From: Bifidobacterium xylocopae
GTDB lineage: Bacteria > Actinomycetota > Actinomycetes > Actinomycetales > Bifidobacteriaceae
Assembly: GCF_003315615.1 (NCBI RefSeq)
Contig: NZ_PDCH01000001.1
Location: 235,712-299,711 of the forward strand
Length of the DNA: 64,000 nucleotides
Reading direction: 5' to 3'
Shown here: positions 1-8,691 of the stretch, one piece after another
How the letters are laid out: each line of letters starts with the position of its first letter
How positions within the stretch are numbered: position 1 is the stretch's first letter
The notes under the pieces: model-generated
The model's input: the letters and a program-made list of their open reading frames with translations, nothing else
Database searches by the model: none
What the model was told of the DNA's origin: nothing
Made by a program: the position numbers and the translations under genes

Positions 1-499
1 GGTCCTGCGCACCTCGGGCCCCCTGGCGTCCCCGCTGCCCTGCACCCCCCGCGGGGTGCTGGCCCTGTTGGACGCCTACGGGATCGACCTGTCCGGCAAG
101 GATGTCTGCGTCCTGGGCCGGGGGTTGACGGTGGGCCGTACGATCGGTCTCCTGCTCACCAGGCGGGAGGTCAACGCCACGGTCACCCTGTGTCACACAG
201 GCACCCGGAACCTGTCCGACCATTTGCGCCGGGCCGACGTGGTCGTCGCGGCCGCCGGCAGTGCGGGGCTGGTGCGCGCCGAGGACGTCAAGCCGGGTGT
301 GGTCCTGGTCGATGTCGGCGTCAGCCGCGTCTGGGACGGGGGCCAGGGGCGCTGGCGGATCAAGGGCGACATCGATCCGGGGGCTAGACGGTCCGCCGCC
401 GCCTATACGCCCAACCCGGGAGGGGTGGGACCCATGACCCGTGCCATGCTCCTGGCCAATGTGGTCGAGGCCGCGGAGCGGGAGGCCCGGCACCGGTGA
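1..499 (+). CDS. folD: Bifunctional methylenetetrahydrofolate dehydrogenase/cyclohydrolase, C-terminal part (runs off the left edge)
   Basis: FolD interconverts 5,10-methylene-THF, 5,10-methenyl-THF and 10-formyl-THF in the cytosol with NADP. The open frame enters from the left edge (first whole codon at base 2) and has no start in the window. The visible protein opens with the family signature PCTPRGV, then the Rossmann stretch [12 protein letters not shown], and ends with [10 protein letters not shown], the conserved C-terminal FolD motif. The family motif GRSxxVGxP appears as GRGLTVGR, a mild divergence. It stops at a TGA, 155 bp before rpsA on the same strand. The identification is firm; only the N-terminal half is missing because of the window boundary. 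Confidence 0.93.
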   Translation, partial: VLRTSGPLASPLPCTPRGVLALLDAYGIDLSGKDVCVLGRGLTVGRTIGLLLTRREVNATVTLCHTGTRNLSDHLRRADVVVAAAGSAGLVRAEDVKPGVVLVDVGVSRVWDGGQGRWRIKGDIDPGARRSAAAYTPNPGGVGPMTRAMLLANVVEAAEREARHR

Positions 500-654
500 C
501 GACACGCCCGGAGGCCGTCGGCTGATTTGACCGCCCCGTCCCTTATGATGAAGAGGACTAGTCATATGCGGCAGCGTATGCTGGCCGATAATTCAAGATC
601 CATAACTGAATATGGCCGGAAATCATTCACCAACTATAAGAAAACAACTCATTA

Positions 655-2172
655 ATGGCAGAGAATACACAGGAAGTCCCGCAGGTCGCTATCAACGACA
701 TCGGCTCCACAGAGGACTTCATCAAGGCAGTCGATTCCACGATCAAGAACTTCGATGACGGCGATTTGGTGCAGGGCACCGTTGTCAAGATCGATCACGA
801 TGAGGTGCTGCTGGACATCGGTTATAAGACCGAGGGCGTGATCCCCTCCCGCGAGCTTTCCATCAAGAAGGACGTGGACCCGGACGAGGTTGTCCAGGTT
901 GGCGATGAGGTCGAAGCCCTCGTCGTGACCAAGGAGGACAAGGAAGGCCGTCTGATCCTCTCCAAGAAGCGGGCCCAGTACGAGCGCGCCTGGGGCGACA
1001 TCGAGAAGATCAAGGATTCCGATGGCGTGGTCGAGGGTACTGTCATCGAGGCTGTCAAGGGCGGCCTGATCGTAGACATCGGCCTGCGCGGCTTCCTGCC
1101 GGCTTCCCTGGTCGAGATGCGCCGTGTGCGCGATCTGTCCCCCTACATCGGCCAGAAGATCCAGGCTAAGATCCTGGAGCTTGACAAGAACCGCAACAAT
1201 GTGGTCATCTCCCGCCGCCAGTACCTGGAGGAGACTCAGTCCGAGGTGCGCGAGACCTTCATGGCCCAGCTCAAGAAGGGCCAGATCCGCGAGGGTACGG
1301 TCTCTTCGATCGTCAACTTCGGCGCGTTCGTCGATCTGGGTGGTGTGGACGGCCTGATTCACGTCTCCGAACTCTCCTGGAAGCACATCGACCACCCCTC
1401 CGAGGTCGTCAAGGTCGGTCAGAAGGTCACGGTCGAGGTCCTGGATGTCGATATGGACCGCGAGCGTATCTCCCTGTCGCTCAAGGCCACCCAAGAGGAT
1501 CCATGGCAGCGTTTCGCCCGCACCCACGTGCCCGGGCAGATCGTCAAGGGCAAGGTCACCAAGATCGTGCAGTTCGGCGTCTTCGTCTCCGTCGACGACG
1601 GTATCGAGGGTCTTGTCCACATCTCCGAACTGGCCAACCGCCACGTGGAGAACCCCGAGACCGTGGTCAAGCAGGGCGAGGAGATCTTCGTCAAGGTCAT
1701 CGACGTCGATCTGGATCGTCGCCGCATCTCCCTGTCCCTCAAGCAGGCCGACGATTCGGTCGATCCGGCCTCCGAGGACTTCGATCCGGCGATTTACGGC
1801 ATGCCCGCCGAATATGATGACGAAGGCAACTACAAGTACCCCGAGGGCTTCGACCCGGAGACCAACGAGTGGATCGCCGGTTACGAGAAGCAGCGCGAGG
1901 AATGGGAGGCCCAGTATGCGGCCGCTCACGACCTGTGGGAGCAGCACAAGGCCTTTGTAGTCAAGGAGTTGGAAAACGCCGAGGCCTCCGCGGCCGAGGA
2001 CGCCAAGAGCGCCGAGGCGTCCACCCCCAGCCCCTCCGCCGGTAAGGGCAACCGTCAGTCCGCCGAGGGCTCCTCGACCAACTACACTTCCGAGGCTTCC
2101 TCGGAAGGCACTCTGGCCTCCGATGACCAGCTGGCCGCCCTGCGCGAGCAGCTCCTGAAGGAGAAGCACTGA
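655..2172 (+). CDS. rpsA: 30S ribosomal protein S1
   Basis: Ribosomal protein S1 helps load mRNA on the 30S subunit. The 505-residue product has four S1 RNA-binding repeats, starting near residues 38, 122, 208 and 293. Each has the pattern G-x-V-x(4)-G-x(2)-V-D-[IL]-G followed by G-[LF]-[IL]-[PH]. A linker rich in Asp, Glu and Tyr follows, then a Ser/Ala/Glu-rich low-complexity tail from about residue 440. Four repeats is the usual actinobacterial form, against six in enterobacteria. The ATG at 655 has no convincing Shine-Dalgarno sequence: the preceding bases are A-rich (around 637-654). An unstructured A-rich leader would suit an S1 message, but that is inference. A strong hairpin follows the stop codon. 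Confidence 0.97.
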   Translation: MAENTQEVPQVAINDIGSTEDFIKAVDSTIKNFDDGDLVQGTVVKIDHDEVLLDIGYKTEGVIPSRELSIKKDVDPDEVVQVGDEVEALVVTKEDKEGRLILSKKRAQYERAWGDIEKIKDSDGVVEGTVIEAVKGGLIVDIGLRGFLPASLVEMRRVRDLSPYIGQKIQAKILELDKNRNNVVISRRQYLEETQSEVRETFMAQLKKGQIREGTVSSIVNFGAFVDLGGVDGLIHVSELSWKHIDHPSEVVKVGQKVTVEVLDVDMDRERISLSLKATQEDPWQRFARTHVPGQIVKGKVTKIVQFGVFVSVDDGIEGLVHISELANRHVENPETVVKQGEEIFVKVIDVDLDRRRISLSLKQADDSVDPASEDFDPAIYGMPAEYDDEGNYKYPEGFDPETNEWIAGYEKQREEWEAQYAAAHDLWEQHKAFVVKELENAEASAAEDAKSAEASTPSPSAGKGNRQSAEGSSTNYTSEASSEGTLASDDQLAALREQLLKEKH

Positions 2173-2206
2173 ACCGTCCGCCCGTCTGACGGGTGGTGGT
2201 GAGACA

Positions 2207-2246
2207 GGCGAGGCCCGGTTCCCCGATGGGGGCCGGGCCTCGCCTT
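2207..2246 (+). terminator. Hairpin after rpsA, probable terminator
   Basis: The arms GGCGAGGCCCGG (2207-2218) and CCGGGCCTCGCC (2233-2244) are a perfect 12-bp inverted repeat. Inside the loop, CCCC and GGGG extend the stem further. Only two T residues follow, so it is GC-rich and U-poor, as is common in high-GC Actinobacteria. It lies between the rpsA stop and the preferred coaE start and argues against translation of coaE from upstream of 2250. Confidence 0.7.
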
Positions 2247-2282
2247 GTACGCACTGTCGACAATGCGGATGGAGGTTTTGTT

Positions 2283-2909
2283 GTGTTGAGGGTCGGACTG
2301 ACCGGGGGCATAGCCGCCGGCAAAAGTACTGTCTCCGGACACTTGGCCGACCTTGGGGCGCGAATCATCGACTACGATGCGATAGCCCACCGGATCATGG
2401 AGCCCGGCGGTGAGGCCGTGGGCCCAGTTCGTGAGGCTTTCGGTCCACGGGCCATAAGGGTTGACGGGTCGGTGGACCGCCCATGGTTGGCCCGCCTGGT
2501 CTTTTCGGATGACCGGAATCGCCGCAGGCTCAATGCCCTTACCCACCCTTTGATTGTGGAACTTGCCTGTCGGCAGGATGCGGCCTGGGGCCACCAAGCC
2601 GAGGTGGTGGTGCATGACATCCCCCTGTTGGCGGATGTGCGGGGGGCCATTCCTTTCACTTTCGCGCATGTGATCACCGTTGAGGCGCCCGCGGAGGTCA
2701 GGATTGCGCGCATGGTGAACGAGCGGCATATGACCCGCGACCAGGCGGTTGCAAGGGTGGAGAGCCAGGCAGTGGCCGAGGACCGGGAGCGCCTGGCTGA
2801 CATTGTCATCGACTCATCCGTGCCTATCGAACAGATGTTCGAGCGGCTTGATACCATATATGAAGACCTGCGACGGCAGGCGGCGGGGGAGTCGGACCTG
2901 GCTCTGTGA
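2283..2909 (+). CDS. coaE: Dephospho-CoA kinase
   Basis: CoaE phosphorylates the 3'-hydroxyl of dephospho-CoA, the last step of coenzyme A synthesis. The Walker A motif [12 protein letters not shown] lies at about residues 5-16. Next come the CoaE signatures I-D-Y-D (substrate-binding Asp) and a VVVHDIPLL stretch corresponding to the family V-x-PLL. The LID-region arginines follow in a R-x(2)-R-M motif. The frame is open from 2193, but that earlier start would lie before the hairpin. GTG at 2283 has GGAGG at 2271-2275 with a 7-base spacer and starts the protein right before the P-loop (208 residues, normal size). uvrB follows within 40 bp, so the two are probably co-transcribed. Confidence 0.93.
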   Translation: MLRVGLTGGIAAGKSTVSGHLADLGARIIDYDAIAHRIMEPGGEAVGPVREAFGPRAIRVDGSVDRPWLARLVFSDDRNRRRLNALTHPLIVELACRQDAAWGHQAEVVVHDIPLLADVRGAIPFTFAHVITVEAPAEVRIARMVNERHMTRDQAVARVESQAVAEDRERLADIVIDSSVPIEQMFERLDTIYEDLRRQAAGESDLAL

Positions 2910-2947
2910 ACGTCAGCGTCCCGTACCGGCGGAGGAAGAGGAACAGC

Positions 2948-5059
2948 ATGGGGTTCAATATCGAGCGCACTGACAAGCCCTTCGTGGTCAAGTCGCCTTA
3001 CTGGCCTTCGGGTGATCAGCCCCAGGCCATCGACGAGCTGGCACGTCGTATCGAGAACGGCGAGAACGACGTGGTTCTTATGGGTGCCACAGGCACCGGT
3101 AAGACGGCTACGACGGCCTGGCTGATCGAGAAGCTCCAACGTCCGACGCTGATCCTGGAGCCGAACAAAACCCTCGCTGCCCAATTGTGTGCGGAGTTCC
3201 GCGAGCTCATGCCCGACAATGCGGTCTCGTATTTCGTCTCCTACTATGACTATTACCAGCCGGAAGCCTATATCCCCCAGACGGACACCTACATCGAGAA
3301 GGACTCGAACATCAACGACGACGTGGAGCGACTTCGCCATGCCGCCACAGCCAACCTGCTGACCCGCCGTGACTGTGTGGTCGTGGCCACGGTCTCCTGC
3401 ATCTACGGCCTCGGCACGCCGGAGGAGTACGCCGGTCGGATGCTTTTCCTGCGCGAGGGCCAGCAGATCTCCCGCGAGGACCTTCTGCACAAGTTCGTCG
3501 ATATGCAGTACAAGCGCAATGACATAGCCTTCACCAGAGGCACGTTCAGGGTGCGCGGCGATACGGTCGAGATAATACCCGTTTACGAGGAGCTTGCTGT
3601 CCGTATCGAGTTCTTCGGGGATGAGATAGACCGCATATCCACGTTGCATCCGTTGACCGGCGATGAGATTGCCCATGAGACGCAGGTGCACATCTTCCCC
3701 GCCTCCCACTATGTGGCCGGACCTGAGCGTATGCAACGCGCCCTGAAGACCATCAAGGAGGAACTGGACTGGCGCACCGGCCAGCTGCGCAAGGAAGGCA
3801 AGGAGCTGGAGGCCCAGCGCCTGACCATGCGAACCACCTATGACCTGGAGATGCTCACCCAAATCGGCACCTGCTCTGGAGTGGAGAACTACTCGCGGCA
3901 TTTCGACGGGCGTGAGCCCGGCACCGCCCCCCACACACTCCTGGATTTCTTCCCGGACGACTTCCTCCTGGTCATCGATGAATCACATGTGACCGTGCCC
4001 CAGATCGGTGCCATGTACGAAGGTGATGCCTCGCGCAAACGAACCCTGGTCGACCATGGCTTCCGGCTGCCCTCGGCCATGGACAACCGCCCTCTCAAGT
4101 GGCCTGAATTTCTGGAGAAAGTCGGTCAGACCGTCTACTTGTCGGCGACCCCGGGCGACTATGAGATGGGCCTGTCTGACGGGGTTGTCGAGCAGATCAT
4201 CCGCCCCACCGGGCTGCTGGACCCCAAGATCGAGGTCCGCCCGGTCAAAGGCCAGGTGGACGATCTACTGGCCGAAATCAAGGATCGCGTGGCCAGGCAT
4301 GAACGGGTGCTGGTCACCACCTTGACGAAGAAGATGGCCGAGGACCTTACTGATTACCTGCTTGAGCGGGACATCAAAGTGGAGTATCTGCATTCTGACG
4401 TGGACACCCTGCGTAGGGTGGAGCTCCTGCGTGAGCTTCGCGAAGGCAAGATTGACGTGATCGTCGGCATCAACCTCCTGCGCGAGGGCCTGGATCTGCC
4501 TGAGGTCTCACTGGTCGCCATACTGGATGCCGACAAGGAAGGCTTCCTGCGTTCCTATCGCTCCCTGATCCAGACGATTGGACGAGCCGCCAGGAACGTC
4601 TCCGGGACCGTGATCATGTATGCGGACGAGCGGACGGACTCGATGACGAAGGCCATCGACGAGACGAATCGCCGACGGGCCAAGCAGATCGCCTACAACG
4701 AGGAGCATGGACTCGATCCCAAGCCCCTGATTAAAAAGATCTCCGACGTCAACGACATGCTGGCCAAAGAGGATGTGGACACCCAGACCCTGCTGGAGGG
4801 CGGATACCGTAATGCCGGCAAGGCCGGCAATTCCCACTTGGGCGTTCCCTCCTTCGACAAGGACGAAGCGGACAAACGACATCAGGAGATTCTGCAGGCG
4901 GGTCTGCCGGCCCAGGACCTGGCCGATCTGATCCGTCAGCTGAGCGACCAGATGCATACGGCCGCGGAACAGCTCCAGTTCGAACTGGCAGCCCGCTTGC
5001 GTGATGAGATCCGGGATCTGAAGAAAGAGCTGCGGCAGATGGCCGAGGCGAGCAAATGA
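2948..5059 (+). CDS. uvrB: Excinuclease ABC subunit B
   Basis: UvrB is the damage-verifying helicase-like subunit of nucleotide excision repair. It is loaded by UvrA and recruits UvrC. The 703-residue protein has Walker A GATGTGKT at residues 46-53, the beta-hairpin region rich in Tyr ([12 protein letters not shown], about 97-108), DESH (Walker B) and the helicase motifs SATPGDYE and [11 protein letters not shown]-terminal UVR helix pair (about residues 658-693) binds UvrC. The ATG at 2948 is preceded by GGAGGAAGAGG (2931-2941) and gives the family N-terminus MGFNIER. An in-frame start at 2906 overlapping coaE is less likely. The length is normal. Confidence 0.97.
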   Translation: MGFNIERTDKPFVVKSPYWPSGDQPQAIDELARRIENGENDVVLMGATGTGKTATTAWLIEKLQRPTLILEPNKTLAAQLCAEFRELMPDNAVSYFVSYYDYYQPEAYIPQTDTYIEKDSNINDDVERLRHAATANLLTRRDCVVVATVSCIYGLGTPEEYAGRMLFLREGQQISREDLLHKFVDMQYKRNDIAFTRGTFRVRGDTVEIIPVYEELAVRIEFFGDEIDRISTLHPLTGDEIAHETQVHIFPASHYVAGPERMQRALKTIKEELDWRTGQLRKEGKELEAQRLTMRTTYDLEMLTQIGTCSGVENYSRHFDGREPGTAPHTLLDFFPDDFLLVIDESHVTVPQIGAMYEGDASRKRTLVDHGFRLPSAMDNRPLKWPEFLEKVGQTVYLSATPGDYEMGLSDGVVEQIIRPTGLLDPKIEVRPVKGQVDDLLAEIKDRVARHERVLVTTLTKKMAEDLTDYLLERDIKVEYLHSDVDTLRRVELLRELREGKIDVIVGINLLREGLDLPEVSLVAILDADKEGFLRSYRSLIQTIGRAARNVSGTVIMYADERTDSMTKAIDETNRRRAKQIAYNEEHGLDPKPLIKKISDVNDMLAKEDVDTQTLLEGGYRNAGKAGNSHLGVPSFDKDEADKRHQEILQAGLPAQDLADLIRQLSDQMHTAAEQLQFELAARLRDEIRDLKKELRQMAEASK

Positions 5060-5122
5060 ATGCGCTAAAATCACCGCGGCAGGAGCGCAAACCTGTCGTA
5101 AACGGCCGATACAGTGGGCTGC

Positions 5123-6124
5123 ATGTCTGAGACCCCACTTGTTTTCATGGTCGTCACACTGGCTTTCCTGGCGGTGTTCATCGTGGTCGACCTGTTCGTC
5201 ATCGGACGCAGGCCTCACGTCCCCTCCACCAAGGAGTGCGCCCGGCACATCGCTTTCTTCGTAGGTGCTGCCCTGGTCTTCGGCGGCCTGCTTTGGCTGG
5301 TCGCCGGCCCGAAGCCGGCCATCGAGTTCTACTCGGGCTGGCTGACGGAGTACTCCCTGTCCATCGACAACCTCTTCGTGTTCGTGATCATCATGGGGGA
5401 GTTCGCGGTCCCCAGGCTCCTGCAAAAGTATGTGCTCAGTGTGGGCATCGCCATCGCCCTGGTCCTGCGCGGTGTGTTCATCCTGGTTGGAGTCAGCCTG
5501 ATAGACCGGTTCACTTGGATCTTCTTCATCTTCGGTGCCTTTCTGCTCTACACGGCCTGGAAGGTGGCCCGCGGGCAGGACGAGGAGGAGTACAAGGAGA
5601 ACCGCCTGGTGGCCAGCCTGAGACATGTCATGCGCATCAGCGACGAGTACGACGGGGAGCGCCTGCGGGTCAGCAAGGACGGTGTCTCCTATTTCACGCC
5701 GATGCTGATTGTCTTCCTGGCCATAGGCACCACCGATGTGATGTTCGCCTTCGACTCGATCCCGGCCATTTTCGGCCTGACGCGCGACCCCTTCATCGTC
5801 TTCACTTCCAATGTGTTCGCCCTCCTGGGTCTCCAGCAGCTCTACTTCCTTCTGGGTGCCATGCTCGATAAGCTTGCTTACTTGCCGGTCGGGCTTTCGA
5901 TTGTGCTGGCTTTCATAGGCGTCAAGCTGATTCTGGAAGCCCTGCATGGCAACTCGCTGCCGTTCATCAACGGCGGCGAACCGATTGCAGCGGTGCCTGA
6001 AATACCCACATGGCTCTCCCTGGCGGTCATCGTGGTGGCCATCGGTGGTGCCGCCGTGGCCTCTCTGGTCAAAGCCCGCAGGCAGGGGCTCAAACTCTCC
6101 AGACGCGATCCCGGGGAGGACTGA
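5123..6124 (+). CDS. TerC/Alx family integral membrane protein
   Basis: This 333-residue polytopic protein belongs to the TerC family (tellurium-resistance TerC, Alx). Characterised members work in manganese export or metal homeostasis, so Mn2+ efflux is a reasonable guess here. About nine hydrophobic segments are visible. The family signatures are SLSIDNLFVFVIIMG near residues 79-93 and TTDVMFAFDSIPAIFG in the C-terminal half, each carrying the conserved acidic Asp within a membrane helix. The ATG at 5123 is chosen over an in-frame GTG at 5114 because it leads directly into the first helix. It lies 63 bp after uvrB. No yybP-ykoY (Mn) riboswitch fits in that gap. Confidence 0.88.
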   Translation: MSETPLVFMVVTLAFLAVFIVVDLFVIGRRPHVPSTKECARHIAFFVGAALVFGGLLWLVAGPKPAIEFYSGWLTEYSLSIDNLFVFVIIMGEFAVPRLLQKYVLSVGIAIALVLRGVFILVGVSLIDRFTWIFFIFGAFLLYTAWKVARGQDEEEYKENRLVASLRHVMRISDEYDGERLRVSKDGVSYFTPMLIVFLAIGTTDVMFAFDSIPAIFGLTRDPFIVFTSNVFALLGLQQLYFLLGAMLDKLAYLPVGLSIVLAFIGVKLILEALHGNSLPFINGGEPIAAVPEIPTWLSLAVIVVAIGGAAVASLVKARRQGLKLSRRDPGED

Positions 6125-6151
6125 GGAGGAGATTCCTTGCCGTGCAATGAC

Positions 6152-6165
6152 TGTTAGCGCTAACA
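6152..6165. promoter_or_regulatory. LacI-family operator palindrome upstream of pyk
   Basis: TGTTAGCGCTAACA is a perfect 14-bp palindrome with the central CG typical of LacI/GalR operators, about 110 bp upstream of the pyk start. In bifidobacteria the LacI-type regulators AraQ and MalR1 are reported to control central glycolytic genes including pyk. That makes one of them the natural candidate, though no LacI gene is in this window. The palindrome is seen directly; the regulator is inferred. Confidence 0.7.
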
Positions 6166-6273
6166 GGAATTTTCCCCGTCCGTCGGCTGAGCCGAGTAGA
6201 CTGGCCATGTGAGCGCCCCGGGACATACCTGGAGGCAAGAACAAGCACCAAGGAAAAGGTAGGCAGGCAGCAC

Positions 6274-7716
6274 ATGCGCAAAGCCAAGATCGTAGACACC
6301 ATCGGACCGGCCTCGGAGTCCCTGGAGGAGATCACGAAGCTGGTCGAGTCCGGCATGGACGTGGCCCGGCTCAACCGCTCCCACGGTACCCCCGAGGATC
6401 ATCTGAAGGTCTACAACAATCTGCGCCAGGCCGGTAAGACGACCGGCCGCAACGTGGCGGCCCTGGTCGACCTGCAAGGGCCGAAGATTCGGTGTGGCTG
6501 GTTCAAGAAGAACGCCGAGGGCGAGGACAAGGTCCAGCTCAAGGAGGGCCAGGAGTTCGTCATCACCACTGATGACATCGAAGGCGACGAGCACATCACC
6601 TCCACCACCTTCAAGGGTCTGCCCGGCGACTGCCACAAGGGCGATCCGATTCTGATCGATGACGGCAAGGTCCGCCTGGAGGTCACCGAGGTCGAAGGCA
6701 ACAACGTCCACACCAAGGTCATCGTGGCCGGTCCCGTCTCCTCGCACAAGGGCATCAACCTGCCCGGCGTGGCCGTGAGCCTGCCCGCTTTGACCGAGAA
6801 GGACGAGGCAGACCTGCGCTGGGGCATCCAGACCGGTGCCGACATCATCGCCATGTCCTTCGTCCGCTTCGCCACCGATATCGACCGCGCCCATGAGATC
6901 ATGGACGAGGAGGGCCGCCGCATCCCGATCGTGGCAAAGATCGAGAAGCCCCAGGCCGTTGAGAATCTGGAGGAAATCGTCAAGGCCTTCGATGGCATCA
7001 TGGTCGCACGCGGTGACATGGCCGTCGAGATGCCGTTCGAAGAGGTTCCGCTGGTCACGAAGCGGTGCATCGAGTTGGCGCGTCAGTACGCCAAGCCGGT
7101 GATTGTGGCCACTGAGGTCCTGGGTTCAATGGTCCATTCTCCGATTCCCACCCGCGCGGAGGCCTCTGACTGCGCCAACGCCGTCCTGGACGGCGCCGAC
7201 GCGACCATGACTTCGAATGAGACCGCTGTCGGCGACTACCCAGATGTGACCGTCTCCACGATGGCCCGCATCTCAGGCTACGCCACCGCCCATGGTTTCG
7301 ATCGCATTCCGGTCATGAAGGACCTGGATATGTCCAACTCCGGTGCGGTCTCCTCCGCCGCCGTGGATCTGGCTGACAAGCTCAATGCCAAGGCTATCGT
7401 GGCCTTCACCCAGTCCGGTGATACCGTCCACCGTGTCTCCCGCGAGCGTCCGGCAGCTCCGATTTACGCATTGACCAACAGCGAGCACACCTTCCATTGG
7501 CTGGCTCTGTCCTGGGGCACTGAGGCCTTCCTGTGCGAGCAGGATTACCATGGGCTGACGCGCGAGGCCCTGATGGCCTACCTCGACAGGATCCTCAAGG
7601 GTGCCGGCAAGCTCTCCGACGGCGATAAGGTCGTCGTACTGTCCTGCGGTCAGGGTGAGCATGAGCCCGGTTCCACAGATTCCATCTACGTCCACACCGT
7701 CGGCAAGGCCGAATGA
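6274..7716 (+). CDS. pyk: Pyruvate kinase
   Basis: Pyruvate kinase transfers phosphate from phosphoenolpyruvate to ADP, the last ATP-yielding step of the lower bifid shunt. The 480-residue protein has VARLNRSHG at about residues 30-38 (family R-x-N-x-SHG). The catalytic Lys segment is IVAKIEKPQAVENLEEI. The metal/substrate loop is GIMVARGDMAVEMPFEEVP, with PTRAEASDCANAVLDGADA next and MTSNETA replacing the usual MLSGETA. The C-terminal allosteric domain is complete. The ATG at 6274 follows AAGGAAAAGG some 20 bases upstream. The 149-bp upstream gap contains the LacI-type palindrome, and a very strong terminator follows the gene. Confidence 0.96.
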   Translation: MRKAKIVDTIGPASESLEEITKLVESGMDVARLNRSHGTPEDHLKVYNNLRQAGKTTGRNVAALVDLQGPKIRCGWFKKNAEGEDKVQLKEGQEFVITTDDIEGDEHITSTTFKGLPGDCHKGDPILIDDGKVRLEVTEVEGNNVHTKVIVAGPVSSHKGINLPGVAVSLPALTEKDEADLRWGIQTGADIIAMSFVRFATDIDRAHEIMDEEGRRIPIVAKIEKPQAVENLEEIVKAFDGIMVARGDMAVEMPFEEVPLVTKRCIELARQYAKPVIVATEVLGSMVHSPIPTRAEASDCANAVLDGADATMTSNETAVGDYPDVTVSTMARISGYATAHGFDRIPVMKDLDMSNSGAVSSAAVDLADKLNAKAIVAFTQSGDTVHRVSRERPAAPIYALTNSEHTFHWLALSWGTEAFLCEQDYHGLTREALMAYLDRILKGAGKLSDGDKVVVLSCGQGEHEPGSTDSIYVHTVGKAE

Positions 7717-7749
7717 GCGGAAGCTGACAGCACCCGCTGACCAGCTGGC

Positions 7750-7789
7750 AAGGGCCCTTCAACCTCTCCAGGGAGGTTGAAGGGCCCTT
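7750..7789. terminator. Bidirectional terminator between pyk and the convergent Nudix gene
   Basis: The arms AAGGGCCCTTCAACCTC (7750-7766) and GAGGTTGAAGGGCCCTT (7773-7789) form a perfect 17-bp stem with a 6-base loop. It sits between two convergent genes and would serve both. Confidence 0.88.
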
Positions 7790-7815
7790 GCCCATCCATA
7801 TCGTGCACAACCGCC

Positions 7816-8409
7816 TCAGCCCAGGTCGGTCAGTCCGATCCTCATCCTGAGTATGGCGATGACGGTCTTCGCGTCCAGAATCGTGCCTGCGATGACCATC
7901 CGGTAGGCTTCGTCCACACTGAACAGGCGCACATCCTGATGGGGCGTCTCCGGGCCCAGACTTCCGCGCTTCACGGGCGTCAGGCTCTGGGCATAGAAGA
8001 GGGAGGTGTAGTGGCTGGAGAAGGACGGGGTGTTGATGAAACGGGCGAACTGGCGGAAGGACTTGGCTTCGTAACCGGCCTCCACCCGTAGCTTGCGGGC
8101 CGCTACATCCACCGGTCTTTCCTTGTCGCTGACGGGGTGGCCGGCCGGTAATTCCAGGGTCCATCGGTGGGTGGGGAGGCGGTATTGCTCCACCAGCGGA
8201 ATCCTGTCGTCCTCTGTCATCGCCAGGACCGCTATGGTGTCACCGTTCTTCTCGTGGACGATCGAACGCTTGAACCGCTCCGCGTCGACGGAGACATAGC
8301 TGACTTCGTCCACACCGAAATAGTGGCTGTCCATGGTCTCATGACGGTCCACCTCCTGTACGGGGGAAGGCCGCCAGGGATCGAAGCGCCGGTAAGATTG
8401 CGTGCTCAT
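7816..8409 (-). CDS. Nudix-fold protein with an eroded Nudix box
   Basis: The 197-residue protein resembles ADP-ribose pyrophosphatase-type Nudix proteins in outline: V-L-A-M-T-E-D-D-R-I, VEQYR, LELPAG, then a Nudix-box region. The box (about residues 93-116) does not match the canonical G-x5-E-x7-REUxEExGU pattern. The G-to-E spacing is one residue longer, RE is RK, and the first E of EE is V (RKLRVEAGY). Two of the acidic metal-binding positions are therefore missing, so catalysis is doubtful; a regulatory or ligand-binding role is possible. The ATG has AAGGAGGG a few bases upstream. It is convergent with pyk. Confidence 0.75.
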   Translation of the reverse strand: MSTQSYRRFDPWRPSPVQEVDRHETMDSHYFGVDEVSYVSVDAERFKRSIVHEKNGDTIAVLAMTEDDRIPLVEQYRLPTHRWTLELPAGHPVSDKERPVDVAARKLRVEAGYEAKSFRQFARFINTPSFSSHYTSLFYAQSLTPVKRGSLGPETPHQDVRLFSVDEAYRMVIAGTILDAKTVIAILRMRIGLTDLG

Positions 8410-8543
8410 AGTGCCCTCCTTAGCCAGATTGGTGGCATCCTTGCCTGCGCTCTCATTCTAGGCCACGCATGTCGTCGGGGCCAAGCAACGCGGGGGTGTG
8501 CGTCGTCTCGGACGTGTGCTAGATTCTACCAAGGATGCCATTG

Positions 8544-8617
8544 GCCCCCGTATCCCAATTGGTAGAGGAAACGGCCTCAAAATCCGTGCAGTGTGAGTTC
8601 GAGTCTCACCGGGGGCA
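8544..8617 (+). tRNA. tRNA with CAA anticodon (Leu), short variable loop
   Basis: The cloverleaf reads as follows. Acceptor GCCCCCG (8544-8550) pairs with CGGGGGC (8610-8616), with discriminator A at 8617. The D stem is TCC/GGA (8553-8555 with 8567-8569). The anticodon arm 8571-8587 has loop CTCAAAA, so the anticodon is CAA at 8578-8580. The T arm is GTGAG-TTCGAGT-CTCAC (8593-8609). The variable region is only five bases (GCAGT), whereas bacterial tRNA-Leu normally has a long class II arm. The last anticodon-stem pair is a C/T mismatch. CCA is not encoded. The anticodon assigns it to leucine UUG codons; the short arm is unusual. Confidence 0.85.
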
Positions 8618-8691
8618 CGACGCACGCGAGTTCCCGTCCGGCACTTCAGCTGGCAGGCCACATGGCGGGAAGATACAGAAACGAGGTTACA

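Noticed and set aside
652..2169. 505-codon minus-strand frame over rpsA
   Set aside because: Shadow of rpsA in the antisense frame; composition is Leu/Asp/Gly-rich with no motif.
2372..3934. 520-codon minus-strand frame across coaE and uvrB
   Set aside because: Covers two well-supported genes on the opposite strand and has no recognisable domain.
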